Positions 38,501 to 48,500 of a DNA stretch of 64,000 nt are shown here, in pieces; position 1 is the first letter of the stretch; each line of letters begins with the position of its first letter. The stretch is from Edolisoma coerulescens (Eukaryota > Chordata > Aves > Passeriformes > Campephagidae): contig VWZW01001381.1 in the NCBI GenBank assembly GCA_013397115.1, positions 248,001-312,000 of the forward strand, written 5' to 3'. A program made the translations under genes and the position numbers. Under the pieces are notes generated by a model, which did not search any database, had not been told where the DNA came from, and saw only the letters and a list, made by a program, of their open reading frames with translations.

Positions 38501-41500
38501 AGGGCATCTGAAAGTTACGTTTTCAAGGTGAAGTCCCTGCCTCATTAAATACAAAACTACATTTGGGTAGGAGAGACCACCCCTCCTGTCATTGTCACAT
38601 GTTTCAAATCACCGTGTGGATAGCCTCAGTATATTTTGATGTATGTGTACATATGCTACTGAGATTTTACATAATGAAGGCTTTTCGATTGGTGTGGGCT
38701 TGCTGACTATTCCCTGAGATGGAGGCTGGAGGCAAGTTGTTTCAGAAGATGCTCACATGCCAAGGGAAAGGCGCACATGCCAAGGTGCAGAGCCTGTGTC
38801 AGCATTCAAACCCTGAGAGCAAGGGCATAATAAATGCCAGGGATTTGCAAGCGCCATTTTCACCCTGAATTTCACCCTGAATTTAAGTTCCTGCACATTG
38901 AATCATCTTAAGATGACCAGTGCAGGTGCCATTGTATAGCTTGGTTAGCACTGGACAAGGTGGTGTGACTGCTGATTGTGGGATGGGCTGCTGAGCTGGG
39001 TGTGTGCAGAGCAGCTCCACAATACACAGGCAACATTACAGGACCAAATTACACATCACCAGTGGGAAGCCTGGACTCATAAGGAAAATGATGCAGAGGT
39101 CTCTGGGTATGTGTGGTGCCTGCAACCTCCAGAGTACTTTTGACAGTCTGACCTTTAATGAAATATTCTCCTTGATGGTGCTGCAGCAAGCAAGCCAGCT
39201 CCTTTAAACAGGGAATGCAGCTCATCTATTTCTGCTAAAGAGCTGTGTGATTCTATGGCACTAATGATGTTGAGTATTCAAGTCAGTGCCACATTAATGA
39301 GGGTTTTCTTCACACTCCTTTTCCCCAGCTGAATATCTCCTCTACAGCCATTAATAGTTGCTAACAGTAGTGCTCACAGTGCTGCTTCATTTGTCAGATT
39401 AATGTTTCTTCCTCAGTAAATCCTGTGCTTTTCCACAGCCCATCATTACAGAGTGCCTTTCTTCATTCTCCTCCAATTCCTACTGCACAGCTGTAGAACT
39501 CAGCTCAGCTGTGGACTCTGGTATCCCTTAAATCCCACTCAAAATCCCAGCATGGAAGTACCTGTACTCTGTTCAAGAAGCAGGGTGAGTGGTCAATGTT
39601 ACTGCCCTGGCTGGATATCAACCCCAAGGAACGTACTTTCATTCTAATTGGGGTTTTGGTGAGAAATACAGGCTTGCAAGGGGCTTCCTGAATTCCAGAG
39701 GCCACGTCCCAGATGGTCATGGATGCACCATATAGTTCTTAACTAGTTGAGTCTCAGGTTAAAAGTTGTTTGCTTTCATTGTTGTGATTAGAGCTCAGAT
39801 GTGTTCATGGCCAATCTATGACCATTAGGCTTTATGCTAATAGTCAACAGCTTCCCATCTTCTTCCTTTTGCTTTTCTCCTTGCTGTTTATGAATAATGC
39901 TGGCTTGTTTGCAGATGGCATATTAGTTCCTCTCAGCTCTGCCATGCTAGAGGAGCGAGGCCATCCTCTGTTACAGGCACTCTGCCCCCTACAGCATCCA
40001 TTGATCCCTTGCTCACAGGCTAGCGAGATTGCTTTTGGGTGTTTGCTGTTCTCCTTCGTTCCCTTCTATCCAAAGGACGTCCTTTCAGGATTGGGTTGAG
40101 AGAGGGGTGTACTCTCCCTTGAACATGGTTTCATCCTGTATTCCTGGCAGGAATTCTGTGGCTGTCACTGGGATCAGAGATGCTGTACATCAGCTTGCTG
40201 CTCATCAGCTTCATCCTCCTGATGCTGGAAATTCTGCATACTGGCAATCCTGTCTGTGGGATGAAGCTCAATGCCTTTGCTGCTGTCTTCTCAGTGCTGT
40301 CAGGTGAGTGTGTTACTGTAGCCTCGGAATCTCAGCACTGGAGAGCCTGCTTTTCCACTCAAGGCTGAAGTATGCTGCTCTGGCTCCTGCTGTAATTTTT
40401 TTGCTTCCTTGTCTTTTGTGTCCAGGTCTCCTTGGGATGGTGGCACACATGATGTACACTCAAGTCTTCCAGGCAACGGTTAATCTGGGACCAGAGGACT
40501 GGAGACCGCACACATGGGACTATGGCTGGGCATTCTAGTACGTGAGCTCTGAAGCCATCTTCACCTCCCCAGCCTTTAGAGCTTCAGCCATGCCACCTGC
40601 TTCCTCCTCCTTTCTTGACCTTCTGTGTGTTCCAAAGACAGGTGTACCATGGTTCTCCTACTACTAATCTCCTGTTTTTGCCTCACCCTGTTTTAATAAA
40701 TAGTGGCTGAGCTACTTAAATGAATAGCTACCAAAGGACTGGCAAAACAATGGGGTCACACCTAAACAATTGCCTTCAGCCCTGCTGACTAATCAGGCTT
40801 GCCCCTCTGCTGGTTTGCCCTGTTTGGTCTCGGCTCTTCCCTTTGTGCAGAGGCCCGTGTCACACTTGTGATGATCCTCTCAAACACACCTTGTTTTTCT
40901 GCAATTTTAGGAAGTTGCATGCTGGTTTGGCATCTTCACTAACCAGTGTTAGGACAAAGGGCCTATTCCTGCAAACACCAAGCCTAGACATGTGCTTAAA
41001 GATGTGGGCACAGCTCAGCCCCCAACCAGCAGTCACACCATCTTCTGCAGTGCTGGCCCAGCCATATAATGGCAGCTGCACTGGAGGCCAAGGTCATCTC
41101 AAGATGGCACTATGTGCAGGAAGGAGAGAAAGCAGGTGATTGACCACAGTGTCACTTGTGAACCAGGAAGAGCAGCTGCGCAAAGCAAGTGGCTCAGTGT
41201 GCCTTTCTGTAAAGGATAAAGCAGCCAAGCACAGCTGATGTGACGTACCTGACTTAAAAAACAGCTGGATGAGCCTTGCAGGTGCCCATGGAAAGTGCAG
41301 GTTCAGTTTGCAATGCTGTATTGATGATGGCCACATTGATTCTTAAACACTCCAGTGCCGTGTGCCACCCGGGGACATCAAATGCCAGAGTGGCGATCTG
41401 GTTACGCTCAGGTAGACAAGCCTCACGTGCAGTAAGACACTGAGCAGCCCTGCAATACAGAACTTGCTTCCAAGCTGTGCTCTCCTGCTCTGACCAGTTC

Positions 41501-42075
41501 CAGATGTTCCTGCTGCCCTCTTCCCTGTATCACTCCCTTCCCTGTGATGGGGATGACCAATATTTATCCCACTGATCTACGAAGGATCTTGTGGTAGGAT
41601 AACCCCTAAGAACTGTAATGCTATGAGCCTTAGTCATTCTAATTCATTGTCTGTGCCCAGTAGGTTCTGCCTGGCAAATCAGGGACAACTGGGGTGTGTC
41701 ACAGTGTTTCTTACCCTACATGGCTTTTCACAGCATGTGCTTCTTCTGTGTGTCTCCGGTAGCATGGCCTGGGCCTCCTTTACCTGCTGCATGGCCTCTG
41801 CTGTCACCACTCTCAATACCTACACCAAGACAATACTGGAGTTCAAAAGGAACCACATCAAGGGATATGATGGGAGCCTCAAGGATCACCCTCAGCACCA
41901 CCAGTGCTTCATACAGCAAATAAGCAGCTACTATGAGCCCAAAGGCAAGGCCTTCCACTCAGTCTCTGAGGGAGTCGACTTCTACACTGATCTGCAGCAG
42001 AAAATACTACAGCGCGAACCAGAGCTGGACCTGGATGAAGTCTTGGCCCAGACAATCGGGGAGGATCGCTGTTAG
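35194..42075 (+). CDS. GSG1: GSG1, germ cell-specific gene 1 protein (5 coding exons)
   Basis: The join is 35194-35512, 38032-38079, 40151-40303, 40426-40537 and 41763-42075. It totals 945 bases, 314 residues plus TAG, with GT-AG introns and consistent phases. The protein has claudin/PMP22-superfamily topology: TM1 about 13-34, TM2 about 127-148, TM3 about 162-185 and TM4 about 208-229, with cytoplasmic ends. The first extracellular loop carries the family signature W35, G94-M95-W96, C99 and C110, plus an N-glycosylation sequon at N68. Segments such as THRT-like 'LHRT', GTQKVPKPLC, ETGDDRF and GPEDWRPH match mammalian GSG1 closely as I remember it. Mammalian GSG1 is testis-enriched, lies in the ER and binds the testis poly(A) polymerase; the related GSG1L is an AMPA-receptor auxiliary subunit. 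The high identity of the TM2-TM4 region argues for GSG1 over GSG1L, as does the FAM234B neighbour. The N-terminus may be extended by an upstream exon because AG directly precedes the ATG. Confidence 0.93.
36762..36777. repeat. GGGTT short tandem repeat
   Basis: Three GGGTT units in GSG1 intron 1. They resemble but are not the TTAGGG telomere unit. Confidence 0.6.
37098..37405 (+). mobile_element. decayed CR1 ORF2 fragment in GSG1 intron 1
   Basis: Pieces such as 'tgaatatcctcattaaag', 'gatggcactaaactgggt' and 'gaagtaacacaggaga', together with a following 'aaaatgagattcttacat', run in the order of a CR1 reverse-transcriptase 3' region. They have many changes and no intact frame. It is old, 5' and 3' truncated, and in the same orientation as GSG1. 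Confidence 0.6.
38032..38079 (+). CDS. GSG1: GSG1 coding exon 2 (48 bases)
   Basis: A small phase 1-1 exon encoding EEKCRSFIELSPPAER, with acceptor TTTCAG and donor AGAG|GTAAGA. It carries C110, the second conserved loop cysteine. The ERCRSFIELTPP-type sequence in mammals confirms it. Confidence 0.93.
38858..38881. repeat. 12-bp perfect tandem duplication
   Basis: TTTCACCCTGAA occurs twice in tandem within GSG1 intron 2. A nearby 'cacatgccaagg' also occurs twice at about 38754-38785. Confidence 0.7.
40151..40303 (+). CDS. GSG1: GSG1 coding exon 3
   Basis: Encodes residues 123-173: the end of the loop, TM2 (SLLLISFILLMLEIL) and the start of TM3 (NAFAAVFSVLS). Acceptor CTGGCAG, donor TCAG|GTGAGT, phase 1-1. 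Confidence 0.94.
40426..40537 (+). CDS. GSG1: GSG1 coding exon 4
   Basis: Encodes GLLGMVAHMMYTQVFQATVN and then LGPEDWRPHTWDYGWAF, that is TM3 and the second extracellular loop, the most conserved part of the family. It lies only 122 bases after exon 3. The donor TA|GTACGTGAG splits the next tyrosine codon (phase 2). Confidence 0.95.
41763..42075 (+). CDS. GSG1: GSG1 coding exon 5, terminal
   Basis: Starts after CCGGTAG and encodes TM4 (MAWASFTCCMASAVTTLNTY) and the cytoplasmic tail with a HHQCF segment and FHSVSEGVDFYTDL, both present in mammalian GSG1. Ends EDRC-TAG. The His/Gln-rich middle of the tail is shorter than I recall in human. Confidence 0.94.
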
Positions 42076-42896
42076 GGATGAGTGTTCAGGGACAGAGCAG
42101 TGGGGTTTGGGAGGCACAAGAGCTCTGAACCAAGCACTAGCACCACTGTTAGCAGATTTTGGGGAGCTCTTCCCTTCTCTGTAGGGAGTGAGGAGGTGGG
42201 TACTGGGTCAGGGCAACTACAGTAGCAGTTTGGGGGTCCTCCCTGGTCATACAGTGTGATGGGTGCCCTCATCTGACAAGGGTGGAACTGGAGGGACGTG
42301 TTGGTGCCAGCTGTCTCCAAGCACTTTCAGAGTTGAGGCAGATGTCCTAATCCCAGTATTGCACTCGGGAATATAGTCAGCACCATCCAGATGGCAAATT
42401 GCACTGCTGGGTGGTGTCACATTGATCTTCCATCAACCGCTCCAGTTCAGTGCTATGGTGAAGGGCATCAGTGTTCATATTGATCATCTGTCACCCTCTC
42501 TGAACACCCTCTTTATTCTTAATTTCCAGGCCCAAACTCTTCTTCTTCCTGCCCCCAGATTAAAAGTCCTGCTCCTGCTACAGTAGAAATAGGGGGTAGC
42601 TTTCAGACATCTCTCTCCTCTTTCCTATCTGTAACGACTCCCACATGTTCCCTTCTTGCTTTTTGCCCAAAAATCTCCCATTCTGAGGTACTTTGCGTCT
42701 GCTTCTTTTTACTGTTTCTTCACAACCTTTAAGAATTTGGCTGGACTTCTGCTTTTTACATTACTTCTATTCATTTGTTCCTTTTTCCCATTGTAAAAAT
42801 ATTGCAAACAACCCATGAATCAAAACCCCAAGCACACTGATAATCTCTCAAAGAGAGAAACACTGGTTCACATGACACATGATGCTGTACACAGTA
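42076..42896. other. GSG1 3' UTR and short intergenic gap
   Basis: After the GSG1 stop comes non-coding sequence with one candidate + strand polyadenylation signal (42559-42564). About 330 bases then separate it from the FAM234B poly(A) signal on the other strand. No ORF or RNA gene is seen. Confidence 0.6.
42559..42564 (+). terminator. GSG1: candidate GSG1 polyadenylation signal ATTAAA
   Basis: The only canonical or near-canonical hexamer I see on the + strand between the GSG1 stop and the FAM234B end. It would give a 3' UTR of roughly 500 bases. Confidence 0.45.
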
Positions 42897-42902
42897 TTTA
42901 TT
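42897..42902 (-). terminator. FAM234B: FAM234B polyadenylation signal AATAAA (distal)
   Basis: AATAAA on the - strand (TTTATT on +), the last such signal before the GSG1 3' end. A proximal copy lies 57 bases upstream. Confidence 0.55.
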
Positions 42903-42953
42903 TTGCTTCACTGCAGTTCAAATACATTTTCCCAACAATATACAGACAGACTC

Positions 42954-42959
42954 TTTATT
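42954..42959 (-). terminator. FAM234B: FAM234B polyadenylation signal AATAAA (proximal)
   Basis: A second AATAAA on the - strand (TTTATT on +). It sits immediately 3' (in transcript terms) of the C-rich complement of the G4 motif at 42966-42988. Confidence 0.5.
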
Positions 42960-42965
42960 CACAGT

Positions 42966-42988
42966 GGGGGCGGGGGGTGTGGGCAGGG
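42966..42988 (+). other. G-quadruplex motif at convergent gene ends
   Basis: The + strand runs GGGGG-C-GGGGGG-TGT-GGG-CA-GGG, four G-tracts with loops of 1-3 bases, which fits the standard intramolecular G4 pattern. It lies just upstream, in FAM234B direction, of that gene's AATAAA pair and beyond the GSG1 3' end. It could act on transcription termination of read-through from GSG1. That role is inference. Confidence 0.7.
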
Positions 42989-44404
42989 TGAATTCACATT
43001 AAGGAGGAGCTAACATCACTGCTCTTGAATATCAGTTCTCTCAGGAAGAATCTCAGAAGAGTAACTGCTTAGGTAACAGCCACTTCACCTTTCCCAGCAA
43101 GGTGGTGGCTGGACAGGAGGGAAGAGGCACTCCTGTTTAATCCCTCATACGTTACTGGTCCTCACACTTTCAGTCCTATTATGCAGCTCTATGAACTGAC
43201 TACATATTATAAACACTAAACCCTGTCTGGAGGAAAATGCCAGGCCTAGAGCCATTGCTACAGTTGTGCTAATATATACAAAGCTATTTACATGAAAATA
43301 CCATTAAACATATACAAACTGTTCACAGGCTCTGACATTAGGAGATCAGGGCCCAAGGACCAGCCTTGGGGCTTGCAGCTAATCCTGAAGGGCTATCCTG
43401 GAAGCTTTATATAGAGATGTGGGATGATGGAGAGGGTGATACAGCAAAGAGAGGTGTCAAGGGCCCAGGAGAGCAAACCCATGACTAATGTGCCCATCTG
43501 GAAGGAGGGTCAAAGTCTGCTGTCACCTCACCACTCATGGGGAAATGTGGGGAGGCTGGAAGGGCACATGCTAGACAGAAGAGTCCTTTGCAATCCTCAT
43601 CTTGGCCTGGCTCTGCTTAATGTCAAAGGCCAAACTCAGAATGGCATACTAGGAAAGCAGTTCCTGTATTGTTGCCCTAAACTGTGGAGAACTACTGGGG
43701 CACCAAAATGGTTCCTTTCTATATGGTCTTTTCTATTACAAGAAAATTCATACTGATGCTCTTCAAATGCAACATAGGAGAATGACGCCACACTCTGGGG
43801 CACAGTTCAAAACACCTAACACAACACACTGTGAGCACGTGTCCCAGGGGTAGCTTGTTGCTCCTGGAGCTGCACACAGGGCCGGGCTGGCAAGGGAATG
43901 GCAGTATTGAGCACAGAATAGGGTTAAAATGCACAGAAAAGCTTTCTAGTTCTGTCTCTGTCTGAGCCTCTAAATCCTGAAGCAGCAGTGTAAGAATCAG
44001 CTTTTCTGTGACTAGGTTGAGTGACCTTTACAGCGACAGTCAGGATCTGCTGGGCTTCTATGCCAAGAGGGCTGTGATGCATTTGCAAAGGGGGACTCTG
44101 ACCAATGGACTGCAGTGTGATGTTACAGTGACAATCTGGGTTCATACAAAGCTTAAGGATGGAGAGAAATAAGCTGTGAACCTTTCACTTCTACATCACC
44201 CACATACGCCCGAACTTGGTGTCCTGAACTTGGAACTGGGAAAGAAAGACACAAGTGCAAGGGGCTGGCAAATGCTGTGGAGACCATCTTTCTCTAGATC
44301 AGATAATTTAGCCAGAGAACTAGTTTGTTTGTGAGTCTGGCGACAGCATGGACAAGAGAGCTGAGAGCACAGGAGAAGTTGTAGGTAAGACTCACCCTGC
44401 AGGA

Positions 44405-44505
44405 GCCAGAGGCTTCTCTCCAAAAATAAAAAGATTAAAGGTGTCCTTTAGCCACACCACTTGCCTTGACTCATCATGGCCCACTCCAGGCATAGAGCTT
44501 GTTAG
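44405..44505 (-). pseudogene. decayed partial duplicate of FAM234B exon 12
   Basis: Its core at 44442-44491 matches 45420-45470 of exon 12 at about 90 percent, with 22 bases identical (44464-44485 and 45443-45464), in the same orientation about 980 bases away. Weaker similarity continues on both sides. It would encode the KWAMMSQG to VWLKD region. A one-base deletion between those two segments shifts the frame, so the first part leads into a stop while the second part is open only in another frame. No good acceptor precedes it. I read it as a local tandem duplication that has become non-coding inside the FAM234B 3' region. Confidence 0.75.
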
Positions 44506-44598
44506 ACTGCTTGGGAACACTGGACATAAAAAGGTGTGTCCTAAATCTCATTCATAAATTAAACATACAAAAAATATACATATATTGTATAAATTAAC

Positions 44599-44635
44599 AC
44601 ATATATATATAAAGCCTGATTTTATATATATATGT
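44599..44635. repeat. AT-rich 15-bp inverted repeat (hairpin)
   Basis: Perfect 15-base arms of alternating AT flanked by AC/GT, separated by GCCTGAT. It lies within a wider TA/CA-rich tract at about 44570-44645. It could form a cruciform, or a stem in the FAM234B 3' transcript. Confidence 0.7.
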
Positions 44636-45318
44636 ATATAAATTCTAAATTCACATTTCTGTGCTACCTGGAAGGAAGCATGCAAGAACAGCATACAGAG
44701 GGGGAGTTGCTGAACAACGTTTCTCTGGTACAGAACAGGTCTGCCTAGGACAAACCTGCCTCCAGCAGCATTCCCCAGATAGCTGAAGAAAGGGGAAGTG
44801 TTTTTAGCCCCCATTCCCTCTATGTAGCCATTTTCCTGAAGATACACAGAGCAGCTTCCTATATTCCCCACACAGGCCACAGGTCCAACCAACATCTGAA
44901 GAACCACCAGGCTAGAGCTGAAGAAGGAAAGACAAACAAACATTAAAGCCAAAATCTATTATCATCCAGTCTGGTAAAGTAGTAATTTGCAAGTCAGCAA
45001 CAGAACCTGGGCACGACTATACGGAGGACCCTTGTTTGCCCATGTCAAAACAAGTGATCTCAGTCCCACCTCTCTGATCCCTCTGCAAGTCTCTCAGTCT
45101 CTTATGATCATCATCCCTGTTTCTTTCTAAGATCCTGTGCTGTGTTCAACTGCCAAAGTACCTCTTTGCTTCACAATCTGTCCAGCTTATGCCCAAAAGG
45201 GCAGCCAGTTATCTTGCAAACAGTCTCTTTGCATCCCACCAGTCTCTTTCCATCCCAAAGAGCACCTTAACTGTGTCTGTAGGGAAGAGACAGGATGTTT
45301 TGAAAGGCCTGGATTTCA

Positions 45319-45569
45319 TTAGGGATTCCTGCACAATCTCACCTTCTGAGGAAAGTCAGCAAATTTCATCCGGGCAAGAAATCGCCTCACTTCTCCACGG
45401 CTGATTTTTGGAGTGCTGCTGTCCTTTAACCACACCATTCGACCTTGACTCATCATGGCCCACTTCAGGCCCAGCTTGCTGACCGAGAGAAATCCTGGCT
45501 GTTTTTCAGAGGTTGCAGTTGTTGTCACAGTGATGTGAAATGCATCCTTTTGGAGATCATTAATTCCAA
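45319..45569 (-). CDS. FAM234B: FAM234B coding exon 12 (last recognised)
   Basis: Acceptor GATGGACCAG. Encodes VGINDLQKDAFHITVTTTAT, then SVSKLGLKWAMMSQGRMVWL and STPKISRGEVRRFLARMKFA, ending DFPQKVRLCRNP with TAA-TGA. Alignment to mammals ends near PQKV. A strong donor AAG|GTGAGA at 45343-45342 lies just there, so the real transcript may splice to a further exon and the last six residues may not be used. Confidence 0.88.
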
Positions 45570-48500
45570 CTGGTCCATCAGAAAAGGGCAAAAAACCAGT
45601 GGTGAGGAGTAAATGATTACGTTTCTTCCAAAAGGAATTTTATAGCTGTTACTCAGTCAAAACATCCACTGGACTGAGAGTATATTCAGCCTGACTTTAC
45701 AATTCCCTGTACCTTAGTTGATAAGGAAAAAATTATCTTAACAATGGAAAGAAACTGAAATATAGATCAGAAATGAAAGGGTTTGGTTCCAGGTTATGCT
45801 TTTGGGCTTGACAGAGGATATGAACATATTTCAAAAGTAAGTTCACTCTCAGCTTTCCTTCCCACACCTGTTAGTAGCTATTGTTTACCTCTATAAAAGG
45901 GGAAATTTGTAAAGCACTGGCAAGTCAGGTGCCTCCAGTCACTGCAGAATGATCTGTACAGACCTCAGAAATCCCAGTTTCTAAAAAACCCCTGTAAAAA
46001 TAGTATTCTATTTGTTCTTGACTGAACTGTGTTTTTGATACAAGTCCAATTAGATGTTATTACTATGCAGAAGTTTTTCTATGCTTCCTGGCCTACTTCT
46101 CTCAGTTCTGGATGAACTGATCTTTTATCCCACACTGCCATGCACAAGAGACTGGCTACTTGCCGAACTGCTTTAGAAAGAGCAAGCAAATCCAACAGGG
46201 ACTGTACAATCTTGTATAGATGTTAAATGCAGATCTATTTTTCCCTGAAAACACGCTTAAACGTTTTGGATTCCCCCTTACAAAAAGAAAGAGGAAGAAG
46301 CAGCACAGCTGCTATCCCAAAGAGCAGGAGATGGCCAACAAAAGCAGAAGTGTATCTGAGGTGACAGAGATAAGTTTCATAGTGTTTTTTCATGCATTGC
46401 AATAAATTATAAATAGCTCCATGGAAAGCAACACAACTTCTCTGGTGCATTAAACTAACATGCATTAAATCAAACTTGAACCTTTCGTTGGTTAAACGTG
46501 TGTGAGAAACTTTGTGGGTCTTTTATTTGCAAAGCAGGGGGTGGACAGGATGCTCCATCAGGAGGAACATAAATCTTATTTCCCACTGTTGTCCTATATG
46601 TGGTGGACCTTAGGTGCTACTTTTAAAGGCATAACTACAGCACATTGTTTCTCACAGCTACTCCTCTCTCCATATTTCTAGCCTAGGTAATTTCTCTTAC
46701 ATTTGTACTCACCTGCTGAAGCAATGACTTTGTCTGTTGCATTGGTGAGGTCCAAAAGGACTGTAGGAAAAACAGGATGGAGGAGATAGAGGTGGTGCAG
46801 CCCTGGGCGCTCAGGTCTGGGACCAGGGTGCTGTTGGAATGCAAGAGACAAAAGCTTAACAGCTGGCTAGCAAAGGGGAGTCTAGCTTTGTCAAAAAATA
46901 AAGTTTTCTGACACTGTGTTGTTTTCACATGGATCAGAGAATGAAAAACTACGATTTTACAAAGATGAAATCCTGAAATCTTTTTCCCTAAGACAGAATT
47001 TGCTCCACAACTTCTGTTTGGTAAGGTTGAAATCTACCTCTGTCATATGCAGCTTGATGGGCAAAGCTACAGGTTGGAAGTTTGAGTCTCCATGCCGAAC
47101 TGTGCGCCTGCATGGACAAAAGAAGCACTCTGGGCTGGGAACAAATCTGCAGTTACAACTCCTCAGTGCTGCACGAAAAAATGAAATTCACAAATTTTTG
47201 GATTTGTGGATGCAAAATTTCTGTCAACAAAGCTTTATGGTGAAGAATTTGCACACAAAAACTCCTGTGTTCAGGCTCAGAGAAGTCAGAATGTCAAAGT
47301 AAGAGATACCCCTGACAGCCTTCTCATATGTTAGGTTTCAAGTTCAAGGACAATAGGAATAAAGACAGAGACTGCATGTGCTTCACAGAGAAACCTCGAA
47401 GTGAAGAAAGGATGTGTGCTCACCAAACTTTGTAAAACAGGCTGTGTTTCATCAGCCCAGAAGAGAAAAACAGACTTCTTGTCCAAAGTCATGACTGAGA
47501 GTGCATCAAGTTGTTGCCTCTGCCACGGAAGTTCCTGGTTCCAAAGAGGGAGGCCAGATTTGCCGTCTATCACCACCACCTCAAGGCAGGGAGAGATCGA
47601 GCATTAATGGGTGTCAAGGCGTGGGTATGCAGAGCCCCCTTGCAGAGGCATGGCCTGTGCTGCTCCCTTTCGTGCCTGTGGCCACACAGTAATGAGTGCC
47701 AGCCAAAGAAATGGGAAAAGCGAGGACCAGAGAATGTTTGTCTCTTTACAGCCAACCTCCCCCCACTCCTATGCTGCCACTGCCCTCCTTGCCTTCACCT
47801 GTTTTACCTTTTTGTTCCCATCTCCAGTCTGTGCTTGCAGCATGAAGTCCAGAGTTTGGTCAGCACCAAAGTAACCTGGTACAGGCTGGCTGTAAATTTG
47901 GAAAAAGAAACACTCAGCCCCATGGTAGAAAAAAAGCCATTTCAGATGGAGGCAGAATAGTTGCCTTCATCCTCCATTCTGCCTCTTAAAATGGCAGGAT
48001 TTGTCATGCTAAATACAGTCTTTCATCCACTCCGAACTATTCTGACTGTCAGGAATCATTTGTTGGTGGATCAGAAAAGTGAAAAATGGTAAAGCAGCCC
48101 ATGGTGCTTGTCAGCCATTCTTCAGAGTTGTCTGTGTGAGGGGCATCCCTTGATGGGCTGTGTAGACATCTGTTTATCTCCCTGTACATGACTCTATCAT
48201 CCTTTCCTTTGCATGAGAACCTGTACAGTTGTTGCCGTAATTATAGAAAATTATCCAGCCCTTCCAAAATGCATTGGCACGTTTGACCTCCTGCTGAAAG
48301 TGGATTTCCCAGGCTGCCTTAGCTGTGTGAAATGGATCTTAATATACTCACCATTAATGTCAGCCCATGATTCCTTGTATTCTCACCGCTGGCAGGTTTA
48401 CAAGCCTTTTTATGACCTTAAACAGGTCAAATTAAGTCCCTTCTCAGCCTCTCACTTCTGGGTGACATAACACATTAATATCTCTCATTGTAACTGTTTT

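Larger units (their letters stand above)
42903..45318 (-). other. FAM234B: FAM234B 3' region: 3' UTR or last intron plus 3' UTR
   Basis: About 2.4 kb from the in-frame stop to the poly(A) signals. If the strong donor at 45343 is used, part of this is a last intron; otherwise it is one long 3' UTR. It contains a frameshifted duplicate of exon 12 sequence (44405-44505), an AT hairpin (44599-44635) and AT-rich simple sequence. The open frame at 44548-44952 has no known similarity and I do not call it. Confidence 0.55.

Noticed and set aside
44548..44952. 134-codon - strand ORF in the FAM234B 3' region
   Set aside because: Much of it is translated AT microsatellite (Ile/Tyr repeats). No homology.
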